From contig SVFY01000010.1 of NCBI GenBank assembly GCA_015056625.1, positions 48,798-112,797 of the forward strand: a DNA stretch of 64,000 nucleotides, written 5' to 3'. A program made the position numbers and the translations under genes. This document shows, piece after piece, positions 9,158 through 17,461 of the stretch; the first letter of the stretch is position 1, and each line of letters opens with the position of its first letter. Source of the DNA: Butyrivibrio sp. GTDB lineage: Bacteria > Bacillota > Clostridia > Lachnospirales > Lachnospiraceae. A model generated the notes under the pieces. It saw nothing but the letters and a program-made list of their open reading frames with translations, searched no databases and was not told the DNA's origin.

Positions 9158-9964
9158 TTATTTAAACAGGTATTCGTACTTTCTTTTTGTCTGGAGAATT
9201 ATCTCTTTGACTCTTTCTTTTTCTTCTGTAGTGTAATCAGTTAGCTTTGTAAGTACCTGATCTATATCTTTTTCTGAATAGCTGAAAGAAATATTGCTTC
9301 CATACAGTTTTTCCGATATTTCAAGCTGTTCATCAAAAGAGTCCCCAAAGGTTTTGGGTTTAGCTTTTTCCATTAACCCAAATACATCTCTTCCAAGTGG
9401 ATAATCCATGCTTGTGTCGGAAAGCAGTGAACCACCATTGTCAAATATAGGGCATAGGTGGAAATCTCCCTTGTCATTCATAAGAACTGCTATGTTATGG
9501 GTGTGCCTGTCTTCATTGAGAAAAAGAGCATCCAGCGTAAGGAGTTTGTTTATATAAGAGCCAAAGTTCTTAATGCCGGTCATTCGCTCAGTCTGGTCGA
9601 CTAAGAGCCTAAGTCTTTCGGCATGATCAAAAGTGCTATAGATGAGCTTGTTTAAGGAATGGCCATAATTTTGTAAGAATAGCCTTTCTAATGTAATGAG
9701 CTTCCAGCCATCGGTGAAATCGTGGCTTTTGCAACCTCTATAAAGAATCTCATTGTATTCGATAGTTTCTGGTTCGTAATCTGTGAATTCATTTTCCTCA
9801 AGAGAAGATCTGTGCAAAAGAGAAGCTGTCACACATTCTGCAAGGCCTTCATAACCCAAGTTGTCAGCTTTATACCAGATTCCATCTCTTTCAAACTTAA
9901 GCTGATTTCCTTTTGAGGATTTTCTATCTGTAGTTTTAATATCATCTTCAAAGAGTTTGATCAT
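9158..9964 (-). CDS. Short HipA-like serine/threonine kinase
   Basis: A 268-residue protein matching only the C-terminal kinase part of HipA toxins. The catalytic segment reads NEDRHTHN with Asp152 and Asn157, and IFDNGG with Asp175; these spacings (5 and 23 residues) equal those of Asp309, Asn314 and Asp332 in E. coli HipA. The N-terminal subdomain of about 100 residues found in classical HipA is absent. It starts 3 bases after the stop of an XRE regulator gene, so the two form a HipBA-like module in which the regulator would neutralise and autoregulate. Whether this kinase is toxic, and its target, cannot be told from sequence. Confidence 0.8.
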   Translation of the reverse strand: MIKLFEDDIKTTDRKSSKGNQLKFERDGIWYKADNLGYEGLAECVTASLLHRSSLEENEFTDYEPETIEYNEILYRGCKSHDFTDGWKLITLERLFLQNYGHSLNKLIYSTFDHAERLRLLVDQTERMTGIKNFGSYINKLLTLDALFLNEDRHTHNIAVLMNDKGDFHLCPIFDNGGSLLSDTSMDYPLGRDVFGLMEKAKPKTFGDSFDEQLEISEKLYGSNISFSYSEKDIDQVLTKLTDYTTEEKERVKEIILQTKRKYEYLFK

Positions 9965-9967
9965 AGG

Positions 9968-10510
9968 TCATCTCTCAATCTTTATCCAAAAATCATCATC
10001 TGCCATGCGCCCCTGTGTCTTTTCAATTATCATAATGGGGTCATAAAAAGGTATGTCCAGCTTCTTGAGTTCCAATTTAAGTTTGTCTCTGGTTTCAGGG
10101 AAGCATCTGGACTTTATGAATTCTTCATATTCCTCAAATGTAGGTTCAGTATTTACACCCATAGCCCTGTAGAGCGGATTGGTGATAAAGTTATGGACTT
10201 CTACCTTTCTTTCCATTTCATCTACGTCAATAATTGAGCAGACAAAGTCATGGTACATATACCACAGCCTTAATTTATATTTTTTATCAGGAACCTCAAG
10301 AGATTGTGGCAGAACATGATTCTTGATGATAAGGTCTGCAATAAGAGTGATAGGGCCGGTTATTTCATCTTTTGAGTATTCCCAACGCTCGACAGTGCGT
10401 TTGGATACTCCTAAAAACTCAGCGAATTCTTTTTGGGTCATATTAGTGATCTCTCTTATTAACTTGATTTCATCTGAAGTTATATGTGTAGGAGTTATAT
10501 ATTTTTTCAT
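9968..10510 (-). CDS. XRE-family transcriptional regulator, HipB-like partner
   Basis: A 180-residue protein with a helix-turn-helix at about residues 13-55 (the segment TQKEFAEFLGVSKRTVERWE is the HTH core) and a C-terminal domain of some 110 residues that I do not recognise. That extension makes it about twice the length of classical HipB. The ATG at 10510 is chosen because AAGAGG (10525-10520) is 9 bases away; an in-frame TTG at 10516 would be only 3 bases away. A large inverted repeat overlaps its promoter and is the obvious site for autorepression. It is followed directly by the HipA-like kinase gene. Confidence 0.82.
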   Translation of the reverse strand: MKKYITPTHITSDEIKLIREITNMTQKEFAEFLGVSKRTVERWEYSKDEITGPITLIADLIIKNHVLPQSLEVPDKKYKLRLWYMYHDFVCSIIDVDEMERKVEVHNFITNPLYRAMGVNTEPTFEEYEEFIKSRCFPETRDKLKLELKKLDIPFYDPIMIIEKTQGRMADDDFWIKIER

Positions 10511-10531
10511 GAGCAATGTCCTCTTATAAAA

Positions 10532-10588
10532 ATTAAATCACATTTTTGTCGGTAAATCAACCTGATTTGACCGACAAAAATGTGATTT
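10532..10588 (-). promoter_or_regulatory. Promoter with overlapping 19-bp inverted-repeat operator for the HipBA-like module
   Basis: Arms 10535-10553 and 10570-10588 are perfect 19-base reverse complements, and a smaller AAATCA/TGATTT pair is nested in the spacer. On the minus strand the sequence contains TTGATT (10560-10555) and TTTAAT (10537-10532) with 17 bases between, so the promoter elements lie inside the palindrome. The layout is that of an operator bound by the dimeric XRE protein encoded just downstream. There is no U-tract suited to a terminator. Confidence 0.72.
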
Positions 10589-10612
10589 GTTTAATGGTGG
10601 CGGTTCTACTGC

Positions 10613-10682
10613 TGACACGGGGACGGTTCTACTGTCAGGTTTTATCAAAATAAAACCTGACAGTAGAACCGTCCCCGTGTCA
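10613..10682. repeat. Inverted repeat, palindrome family 1 copy C (one unit per arm)
   Basis: Arms 10613-10645 and 10650-10682 are perfect 33-base reverse complements around a CAAA loop. The core is identical to copies A and B, with a single GACACGGGGACGGTT unit per arm; a second partial unit (CGGTTCTACTG) continues on the left side only. It directly follows the stop codon of the GH28 gene and may stop that transcript. Confidence 0.95.
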
Positions 10683-10686
10683 TGTT

Positions 10687-12234
10687 TTATGTTCGTGGAA
10701 CGCTGCGCATTCCCTCGAAGGTTATGCCTTCGCCGCAGTATTCCATGTGGATACTGTCGCAGCCTTCGGCAGGGTTTTCCATTTCGATGTTTTTGAAGGT
10801 GATGTTTTTGGCTTCGTGGCCGGGTTCGTCAAAGCCGCAAAGAAGGATTGAAGGGCAGTCGTGCCAGTCGTTCTTGCCGGCGTTGTTATCAAGGAACCTT
10901 CCAAGAAGATGCATGTCCTCAAAGTGGCAGTCCTCGAAAACAGGAGGAATGGGGTGGCCTTCACCGTCATCGTTAAAGGTGACTGAGTGGATCATTACGT
11001 GGGATGCAGTGATGTTTCGAACTACCACGTCTCTTACGTAGCCGCCGCGCTTTTTGGTGCCCTTTATTTCTATTCCTGACCAGGTAGGACCCATGTCGCA
11101 GTCCCAGAGCCTTACGCCCTCGATGCCACCAGACATCTCAGAACCGATGCAAAGGCCGTGGCCAAAGTGGCAGATGCAGTCAAAGACACGAATATTTTTT
11201 GAAGGGCGATTAATGATATTGCCCTCAGGGTTTTTTCCTGATTTGATGGCAACGGAGTCATCTTCTGTGTAGAAGTCGCAGGCGAAGATGGAAGAGTTGG
11301 TGGAAGAATCAGGATCCCAGCCATCGCCGTTCCAGACGCCCTCTGACCTTATGGTGCAGTGGTCAGTAACTATGTTGTCGGAGTATACAAAGTGAAGATT
11401 CCAGGAAGCACCAAATCCAAGGGTTAATCCTGTGATCCAAATGTTCTGGCAGTTGCTCATATTTACAAGCCTTCCCCTTGCTCTGTGGGCAATGGTTTCA
11501 GGCTTTTCGTATTCTTTTATCTTATCTCCAAGGGATGCAATAAAGTCCTTAAGGCGCACGGCTTCAAGCTTGGCTATAGCCTTTGCAAGCTCCCAGCCTC
11601 CGCCCATGATGGAGCCCTTTCCTCTTATCACAACGTTTCTGCAGTTGTAATCTGAGTCGTGATCAAGCTCGCCCATGTTTATAAGGCTTCTGTAGCATTC
11701 TCTTTCGTATCCCTCAAAGCGGCTTTTTATCATGGGGAGATAGTCCGAAGGGTCGCTTGTTCCCTGGAGAAGTCCTCCCTCATCCACATACAGCTCGGTG
11801 TCTGAGTGCATATCAAGAGCACCGGTCAAAAAAGTTCCGGATGGAATATATACAAAGGAATCCTTGTCGCAGTCATCAAGAGCCTTCTGGATCGCAGCAG
11901 TGTTCATGACTTTTCCGTCACCTACAGCGTTGTAGGGCGCTTTGGTGATGTCCAGAGCCTTCTTTGTGGCTCTGGTTTCTACTGTGATACTGCCAAGGCA
12001 GATGGCTTTCCCATTGGAATCAGCTTTTGAAGATAGCATTTCAATTCTGACTTCGTGGGCTGTTTTGGGAGGAAGCTCATGAAAAGAAAAATGTGTCTTA
12101 TTCGAAGTGCCGGCTTCTTGGCCGTCCAGATACACCACATAAGTGTTATCTTTTGTGGCTTCTTCTGGCAGATCCCAGAAAACCACCGCCTCAGTATCTG
12201 TTGCTCTGTAATCGATGAAAAAATCAGGCTTCAA
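10687..12234 (-). CDS. GH28 family polygalacturonase/rhamnogalacturonase-like enzyme, cytoplasmic
   Basis: A 515-residue protein. Residues 1-90 resemble a fibronectin-III-like beta domain; the rest is a GH28 right-handed beta-helix. Catalytic motifs are seen in order: NGDGWDPDSS (302-311), the DD pair at 325-326 in EDDSVAIKSG, GHG with His359, and IEIKGTKKRGG (388-398). There is no signal peptide, so it should act on imported oligogalacturonides or rhamnogalacturonan fragments, probably in exo mode. The start codon is TTG, placed inside the end of the esterase gene with an 11-base overlap and a weak GGAA site; no nearby ATG exists. It is the last gene of the enzyme operon. Substrate specificity is not resolved. 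Confidence 0.87.
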   Translation of the reverse strand: MKPDFFIDYRATDTEAVVFWDLPEEATKDNTYVVYLDGQEAGTSNKTHFSFHELPPKTAHEVRIEMLSSKADSNGKAICLGSITVETRATKKALDITKAPYNAVGDGKVMNTAAIQKALDDCDKDSFVYIPSGTFLTGALDMHSDTELYVDEGGLLQGTSDPSDYLPMIKSRFEGYERECYRSLINMGELDHDSDYNCRNVVIRGKGSIMGGGWELAKAIAKLEAVRLKDFIASLGDKIKEYEKPETIAHRARGRLVNMSNCQNIWITGLTLGFGASWNLHFVYSDNIVTDHCTIRSEGVWNGDGWDPDSSTNSSIFACDFYTEDDSVAIKSGKNPEGNIINRPSKNIRVFDCICHFGHGLCIGSEMSGGIEGVRLWDCDMGPTWSGIEIKGTKKRGGYVRDVVVRNITASHVMIHSVTFNDDGEGHPIPPVFEDCHFEDMHLLGRFLDNNAGKNDWHDCPSILLCGFDEPGHEAKNITFKNIEMENPAEGCDSIHMEYCGEGITFEGMRSVPRT

Positions 12235-14035
12235 AGGTAATGTTCCTTTCTTTTATATCTTTTGCAATGTCAATGAATCTCTTTAAGTAGATATAAACTT
12301 CAGCGCGGGAAATATAGCTGCCCTCAGCGATAGTGTATCTTTCGTTTATGGGACCTGAAGGCTTTGGGACCCTTATGTCGATCCCGAGGTCTTTGGCTTT
12401 CTTTCTGCACTTTTTCATGGAGATATTTCTTTTCTCCCTGTCAGGCTCAAGGAACCTTATAAGTATGCTGTCCAGTTCGTCGTAGGACAAAGGTGCATCA
12501 GGCCTGAAAAAGAGCTTGCCATCCTCTGAGTGGATAGTTTCAGGATCTATCAGATTCTCTTCCCAGAGAGTGTCCATGTAGCCAGAATCCCACTCGTCGA
12601 AAGCCATGTCCTCAAACCTTCCGGAGTAAGGCCTTTTGCCATTTATACGAAGTGCCTTGAACAGGACCATAAGAAGCTGAGCCCTTGGCATCTCGGCATA
12701 GGGGTGAAGATACATTACGCATGGATCCATAAGGCAAGCCTCAAAGGCCGCCTGAAGCTCGTCCATGGCGGGATAATCCTTGATGTCCACGTAGGGCATT
12801 GGGATGGAAAAAATATCCGGCTCAGGTTCTTCTTTTGGAAGAGACTTTACATCACTGTCGGCGCTGTAGAATGGGAAGGAAAGACCGTTGTCAAAATCTT
12901 TTAATGGATTTTTGGATTCCTCCATATGCCTTAGTTCGTTCATGAAAAGATCGGCTATCAGCACGCCGCCGTATTCGTTGGTGTGAGTCACATCCCCGGG
13001 ATTAAAGTAGTCTTTGGCGTTTTCTCCAAACACGATCCATTTATTGAAGGTAAGGTCGTGGAGGTCAACAAAGCATGCGTCCACTTCCTGGGCAAGTCCC
13101 CACACAGCGTCTCTGTACTCTTTTAAAAGAGAGTAGCTGTTTCCGTCCTGGTCTCTTAACGGGATTCTGCTGATAGGAGAGCAGAGGATGACTTCAGCGC
13201 CAAACTCTCTTATCTCTCGGACGTATCTTTTGAGGTTATCTGTATAGCCCTTGAAGGCCTTTAAGTTCCTGCGCTTCTGGTCGTTGTGTCCAAACTGCAG
13301 TATCACCACGTCTCCAGGAAGGATCCTCTTTGTCATTATGTCGTAGTGACCGTCGTCCCTGAAGCAGTTGCTGGTAAGCCCTGAGTGAGAGAGGTTGCAG
13401 ACAGCGGCGCCTTCTATGTACCTTGCAAGAGTCTGCGCCCATCCGCAGCAGGAGCCAAATGGATAGTAGGGGAACCCGGCGTGCTGGTCAGTTACAGTTG
13501 AATCTCCGCCTACCCAGATCACTGGAAGGTCCCTGCGGGCCCCTGTTATTTCAAAAGAAATACTGCTGTCGTCAAATCGCTCCTTATTGATGCCTTTTCC
13601 TGTGATGCTGACAAATATTGACTTATCCTCACAGGGAGTGCTGGATAGAGCGGGAATGTAGGGAGTTACATTGACGTTAAAGGTGCGCTGATAGCACTTG
13701 CCCACATCAATGGAGATCCTGTTATCAAGCATGTTCCTTCTTGATGTGAACACCGTCATGTTCTCGATGCTTTCTTTTGCGATAGCGACCTTGAGATCTA
13801 CTGTGTAGGTGCCAAATTCAGGGACTGCTATCTTAAAGATGATAACGTCCCTCCCGGTAGTTTCAGCATCTTCAAGGAGATCTCTTTTCACCCAGCCGCC
13901 GCTCTTTAAAGCTCTTTCGTGATCGGTTACGGATGTGACTGTAGCCATTAAAGGCTCCCAGAAGCCGTAACCTTTTTTGTCTGAATATAAGTTGTCTTTA
14001 TATGTTCCGGTAATATTTATTGTTTTTTTAAACAT
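12224..14035 (-). CDS. Rhamnogalacturonan acetylesterase-like SGNH hydrolase (CE12) with SLH-like C-terminus
   Basis: A 603-residue protein in three parts. Residues 1-165 look like a beta-sandwich carbohydrate-binding domain. Residues 170-375 form an SGNH esterase with GGDST (Ser179), FGHND (Asn251) and DVTHTNEYGG (Asp348, His351), the pattern of CE12 rhamnogalacturonan acetylesterases. Residues about 405-595 contain three segments resembling S-layer homology repeats (for example RAQLLMVLFKAL, then RPDAPLSYDELDSILIRFL, then ISRAEVYIYLKRFI). No signal peptide is present, which is odd for an SLH-type protein. Its start abuts the GH112 stop (TAAATG) and its end overlaps GH28. It should deacetylate imported pectin fragments. 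Confidence 0.83.
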   Translation of the reverse strand: MFKKTINITGTYKDNLYSDKKGYGFWEPLMATVTSVTDHERALKSGGWVKRDLLEDAETTGRDVIIFKIAVPEFGTYTVDLKVAIAKESIENMTVFTSRRNMLDNRISIDVGKCYQRTFNVNVTPYIPALSSTPCEDKSIFVSITGKGINKERFDDSSISFEITGARRDLPVIWVGGDSTVTDQHAGFPYYPFGSCCGWAQTLARYIEGAAVCNLSHSGLTSNCFRDDGHYDIMTKRILPGDVVILQFGHNDQKRRNLKAFKGYTDNLKRYVREIREFGAEVILCSPISRIPLRDQDGNSYSLLKEYRDAVWGLAQEVDACFVDLHDLTFNKWIVFGENAKDYFNPGDVTHTNEYGGVLIADLFMNELRHMEESKNPLKDFDNGLSFPFYSADSDVKSLPKEEPEPDIFSIPMPYVDIKDYPAMDELQAAFEACLMDPCVMYLHPYAEMPRAQLLMVLFKALRINGKRPYSGRFEDMAFDEWDSGYMDTLWEENLIDPETIHSEDGKLFFRPDAPLSYDELDSILIRFLEPDREKRNISMKKCRKKAKDLGIDIRVPKPSGPINERYTIAEGSYISRAEVYIYLKRFIDIAKDIKERNITFEA

Positions 14036-16204
14036 TTAAGCTTCAATGATCCTTGTTTCGAATGGATCAAGATCCTTTACTGTAATCTGGCCGTTATCGC
14101 CCTGAATGATGGTCTGCTGTATGGAAGATGCGTTGTTGATGACCACCAGCTTTTTGCTCTTTGCAAAATATGCGCATTCAACAAGGGCATTGTCTGTGAC
14201 ATACTTGCTATCAAGGCTCTCGCCCTTTGCAAACAGCAGGAGATTAAGTAGTAGCCTGTTGTTCTTGTCGCAGGTTTCAAAGGTTGAAAGATAGATGCCC
14301 TTGCCCCTTCCAAAATCGTTCACAGTAAGGACAGGAGTCTCTTTTTCTGAAAGAAGGACCTTGGCCTTGCCGTCAGTAAGGTGCACTCTGCAACGAAGAG
14401 GAACATAGCTGCCCTCAGGAATAAGGCCGTCTACAACAGTTTTTTCAAAGGACCATTTTCCGTGGCATGCTCTTGCGGGAGTATCCTTGTCAACTCCAAG
14501 AATTGATGACATGCGAAAAACAGTATCATATCCATCAATTGCGGAAGGCTCGTTAATACCAATAAATGTACCGCCTTCAAATACCCAGGAGGTGATGATC
14601 TCTTCGATAGCTGTATCTTCCCAGGCTTTTCCGCCGCTCCAGGCTGTTCCCATGGAGCCTGCGTTTATGCATACGTCGAACCCGTTAAGGGCGCCGCTTT
14701 TAACGTCATCAAAAGAGATATAGGAAACATCCACTGGAAGTCCTGAAAGAGCTTCGTTTACGTGGATAAGGTCATACATATAGGTCTCGTGGAAGTGACC
14801 GCTTAAAGTCCAGCTGCGAAGCTTTCCCCAGGCGTGGAGCACTGCAACTTTTATTGGAAGTACAGCGGGAGCCCCCTCTTCATGGAGAGATTTGATGGCT
14901 CTGAATTCATCAGAAATCTGAGCCATGTACTCCACGAAATCAGGGAAGCCTTCTGTAAGGTGAAGGTATCCGCCAAGGCCGATCCTGTCTATCTTGGCAC
15001 GGAGCATTGCGCGTCTTGTCTGTACCCAGTATTTCCTTGCATCCCTTGTGGGATCGCCGCCTTTTTCAAAGGTTGGAAGTCCGCCAAGGCCAACAGGGAA
15101 AAGATATGGATGGAACCTGAGCTCGTGGACAGGAGCCTTGGCACCTGCGCAGAGTCTTACCTCATAGCCAGAGAATACGCACTTTATAAGTCCGTCAAAG
15201 CCAAATTCTGTGAAGCGCTGGCCATAAGGTTCAACGCCAACCCAGCTGTCGTCATAGAACACATAGGCCTGCTTGCCATAGCTGTGGACCAGGTCTACAA
15301 GTTTTTTTCCAAAAGAAACTACGAACTGATTGACGTGATCCATATAGTCGCGCTGTGTCTTAACAGGAGGAGTGTGGGTCACGTGGAAGGCACCCTTGTT
15401 GATAAAGTCCTCAGCTGTAAGTCTGTAGCCGTACCTGTCAGCGAACTGATCCAGCATGCGTGGGCTGACTGTAAAGTCGTAGGAACCCCAGTCGGTAAAG
15501 AGATTGCGATTTCTGCTGCTTGAACCCCACATCCAGACGAAGTTGTAGAACATTGAGGTGAAGCGGACAACATTAGTTGATGGATGAGTCTCGCACCAGT
15601 TTTTCAGCCAGTCTAAAAGGTATTCCTGAGTCTCAGGGTAGATGGGATCTACCTGCATCAGGTGCTCCTTGTTCCAGTTGTTGGTGGTGTGATTGTACAT
15701 GGAGATCTCTTCCCAGATCCTGTAAGCAAGGAAGCTTACGGTGTATCTGTGGAACGGGATTGCGTTACTTATTATGACGTTCTGGGCCTCTTTTTCGTAG
15801 GTCCAGAAGCTGTTTTTTATTTCCTTGCCAGTGGTCCTGTCAAATACCTGCCAGTACTTCATTGAGTCCGCAGAGTCGTTGACAGCAAACTGCTGGTCAA
15901 AGAAATCGTCCATGAGATGGAAGGTCAAAAAAGAGTCCCTGGCAACCTTGGGCTGAGTCATGAGAAATGTCTGCTGAAGCTTGTCGGTATTCTTTTTTGC
16001 CCACTCATTGTGGTCTCTGATTATGCAGATGGTTGAGTAGATGTTGTAGTCTGAGTTTACAATCTCGTCAGATAAGACAGTTCCGTCACTGTCCCTTATT
16101 ACGTCTGCTCCCCATTTTTCTGCAAGCTCAAGTGTGAGCTTCTCGTATCCAGCTTCACCTGGGAGAGTGAAGCTCCCCTTTGTATGCGGTATGTTGTTCG
16201 CCAT
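14036..16204 (-). CDS. GH112 phosphorylase, probably D-galactosyl-beta-1,4-L-rhamnose phosphorylase
   Basis: A 722-residue protein of the GH112 family, recognised from length and characteristic blocks such as the N-terminal GSFTLPGEAGYEKLTLELAE and the central YVFYDDSWVGVEPY. Family members split galactosyl-beta-1,3-HexNAc or galactosyl-beta-1,4-L-rhamnose with inorganic phosphate to give galactose 1-phosphate. In this operon, among rhamnogalacturonan enzymes, the Gal-beta-1,4-Rha specificity is the sensible choice, because galactan side chains join rhamnogalacturonan I through that bond. It is cytoplasmic, as phosphorylases are. The ATG lies 31 bases after GH105. Family assignment is firm; the substrate is inferred from context. 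Confidence 0.88.
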   Translation of the reverse strand: MANNIPHTKGSFTLPGEAGYEKLTLELAEKWGADVIRDSDGTVLSDEIVNSDYNIYSTICIIRDHNEWAKKNTDKLQQTFLMTQPKVARDSFLTFHLMDDFFDQQFAVNDSADSMKYWQVFDRTTGKEIKNSFWTYEKEAQNVIISNAIPFHRYTVSFLAYRIWEEISMYNHTTNNWNKEHLMQVDPIYPETQEYLLDWLKNWCETHPSTNVVRFTSMFYNFVWMWGSSSRNRNLFTDWGSYDFTVSPRMLDQFADRYGYRLTAEDFINKGAFHVTHTPPVKTQRDYMDHVNQFVVSFGKKLVDLVHSYGKQAYVFYDDSWVGVEPYGQRFTEFGFDGLIKCVFSGYEVRLCAGAKAPVHELRFHPYLFPVGLGGLPTFEKGGDPTRDARKYWVQTRRAMLRAKIDRIGLGGYLHLTEGFPDFVEYMAQISDEFRAIKSLHEEGAPAVLPIKVAVLHAWGKLRSWTLSGHFHETYMYDLIHVNEALSGLPVDVSYISFDDVKSGALNGFDVCINAGSMGTAWSGGKAWEDTAIEEIITSWVFEGGTFIGINEPSAIDGYDTVFRMSSILGVDKDTPARACHGKWSFEKTVVDGLIPEGSYVPLRCRVHLTDGKAKVLLSEKETPVLTVNDFGRGKGIYLSTFETCDKNNRLLLNLLLFAKGESLDSKYVTDNALVECAYFAKSKKLVVINNASSIQQTIIQGDNGQITVKDLDPFETRIIEA

Positions 16205-16235
16205 TTTTATTTCCCCCGAAATATAGCTTTATGGT

Positions 16236-17285
16236 TTAAAGAGCTCCGTCGCTCCTGATCTTGTCATAGTTTAAGATCTTTGAAAAATATGCAAGCGCAA
16301 GACCCTGGCCCCAGCCCTGGATCCAGTCTCTTGAGATGCCGCGGTAGCCATCTCTGTCTTTCATTACTGCAGTTCCCCCTGATACGTTGAGAACTCTGCC
16401 GTCCTCAGATACGTTTTTGAGGATCCCTGCTGTTGCCTTGTTGATGTACTTGATGTGAAGGGGGTTGCCCTTGTTTATCATGGCAGCAGCGATGCCGCAG
16501 GAAGCTGAGATCTCTTCATAGGAATCAGGATCATCAAGTATTGTTCTGAAGAGACCATCCTCTGTCTGAAGAAGCTTGATGGAAGCCAGCTGCTCATTGA
16601 GTGAACCAACGATATCCAGGAACTTAGGGTAGAGGTAGCACTCAGGGAGAGTCCTTCCCACCTCAGACATGGTGTATGCTGCCCAGGCATTGGCTCTTCC
16701 CCAGAAGAAGCCTGACATGTGGTCCTTTGTTATGTTGTTGTAGCCGTGATAGAAAAGACCTGTTGCCGGGTCCTGAAGATACTTGATATGCCAGTAGTAC
16801 TGGTTGAGGGCATCATCAATAAGGGCTTCGTCCTTGAGCATGACGCCGGCTCTTAGCAGGAAGAATGCAGCCATGAACAGAGTGTCTGCCCAGCACTGCT
16901 CCGGGAAATCGTTGTTTACAGACACTGTGTGCTGAAGTACGTGATCGCCAAATCTGAGAGCTTCATTCTCTATGTAGTCAATCTTGCTCTTTGCGATATC
17001 AAGGTACTTCTCATCCCCTGAGTACTCGTAGAGAGACAGCATTGCGTGTCCCATGGCGCAGGTGTTTACTGTCCAGGATGGAAGACCAAGTTCAATGTAC
17101 TCGTCAATCCTGTCCTTTAAAAGTTCGATATATTCCTTGTTACCTGTGGCAGCATAGGCCTCGCACACTCCGTAGTATGCAACACCTCCTGGCCAGTCCC
17201 AGGTAAGATCCATGCGCATTGTGCGCCTTACGATCCTGTCGATAACATTTTCAATCTCTTTTTTGTCATAAGTCAGATTAGCCAT
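16236..17285 (-). CDS. GH105 unsaturated rhamnogalacturonyl hydrolase (YteR-like)
   Basis: A 349-residue (alpha/alpha)6-barrel enzyme that removes the unsaturated galacturonyl residue left at the end of pectin fragments by lyases. Typical blocks are CWADTLFMAAFFLLRAG with the likely catalytic Asp134, FFWGRANAWAAY, EISASCGIAAA and QGWGQGLALAYF. The start at 17285 is chosen because AAAGGA lies 8 bases upstream; an in-frame ATG at 17306 overlaps that site. No signal peptide. It heads the four-gene minus-strand enzyme operon behind a palindromic operator. The presence of GH105 implies that a rhamnogalacturonan lyase, not in this window, creates the substrate outside the cell. Confidence 0.92.
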   Translation of the reverse strand: MANLTYDKKEIENVIDRIVRRTMRMDLTWDWPGGVAYYGVCEAYAATGNKEYIELLKDRIDEYIELGLPSWTVNTCAMGHAMLSLYEYSGDEKYLDIAKSKIDYIENEALRFGDHVLQHTVSVNNDFPEQCWADTLFMAAFFLLRAGVMLKDEALIDDALNQYYWHIKYLQDPATGLFYHGYNNITKDHMSGFFWGRANAWAAYTMSEVGRTLPECYLYPKFLDIVGSLNEQLASIKLLQTEDGLFRTILDDPDSYEEISASCGIAAAMINKGNPLHIKYINKATAGILKNVSEDGRVLNVSGGTAVMKDRDGYRGISRDWIQGWGQGLALAYFSKILNYDKIRSDGAL

Positions 17286-17326
17286 AAAACCATTCCTTTC
17301 AGGCATAACTATGGTATTTTGTCCAA

Positions 17327-17367
17327 ATTATATTTTTATATGGTCGAAAAGTCTAATCATGTAGACT
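17327..17367 (-). promoter_or_regulatory. Promoter and palindromic operator of the pectin-enzyme operon
   Basis: Minus-strand TTAGAC (17356-17351) and TATAAT (17332-17327) are 18 bases apart. The -35 is embedded in the inverted repeat AGTCTA-N6-TAGACT at 17350-17367. A binding site over the -35 would allow regulation by the divergent AraC protein or another factor. The element GTCTAA recurs upstream of the transporter operon at 18711-18716. Confidence 0.6.
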
Positions 17368-17461
17368 AAAAAACTGTGCAATTTCAACTTTTTGATGGTA
17401 ATATGTTTATTGAATGTTTTGATCGGTAATCTGATATCTTTTCGTATAAGAGGAAAACAGT

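Noticed and set aside
4182..10682. CRISPR array
   Set aside because: The recurring GGGGACGGTT units are palindrome arms at three separate loci with no regular spacer pattern and no cas genes.
14834..15523. 229-codon open frame antisense to the GH112 gene
   Set aside because: No ribosome binding site, no recognisable domain, and the opposite strand encodes a full-length conserved enzyme; it is a codon-bias shadow. The same holds for long antisense frames inside clpB (7322-7861) and the 41.7-kb chemoreceptor gene (42364-43092).
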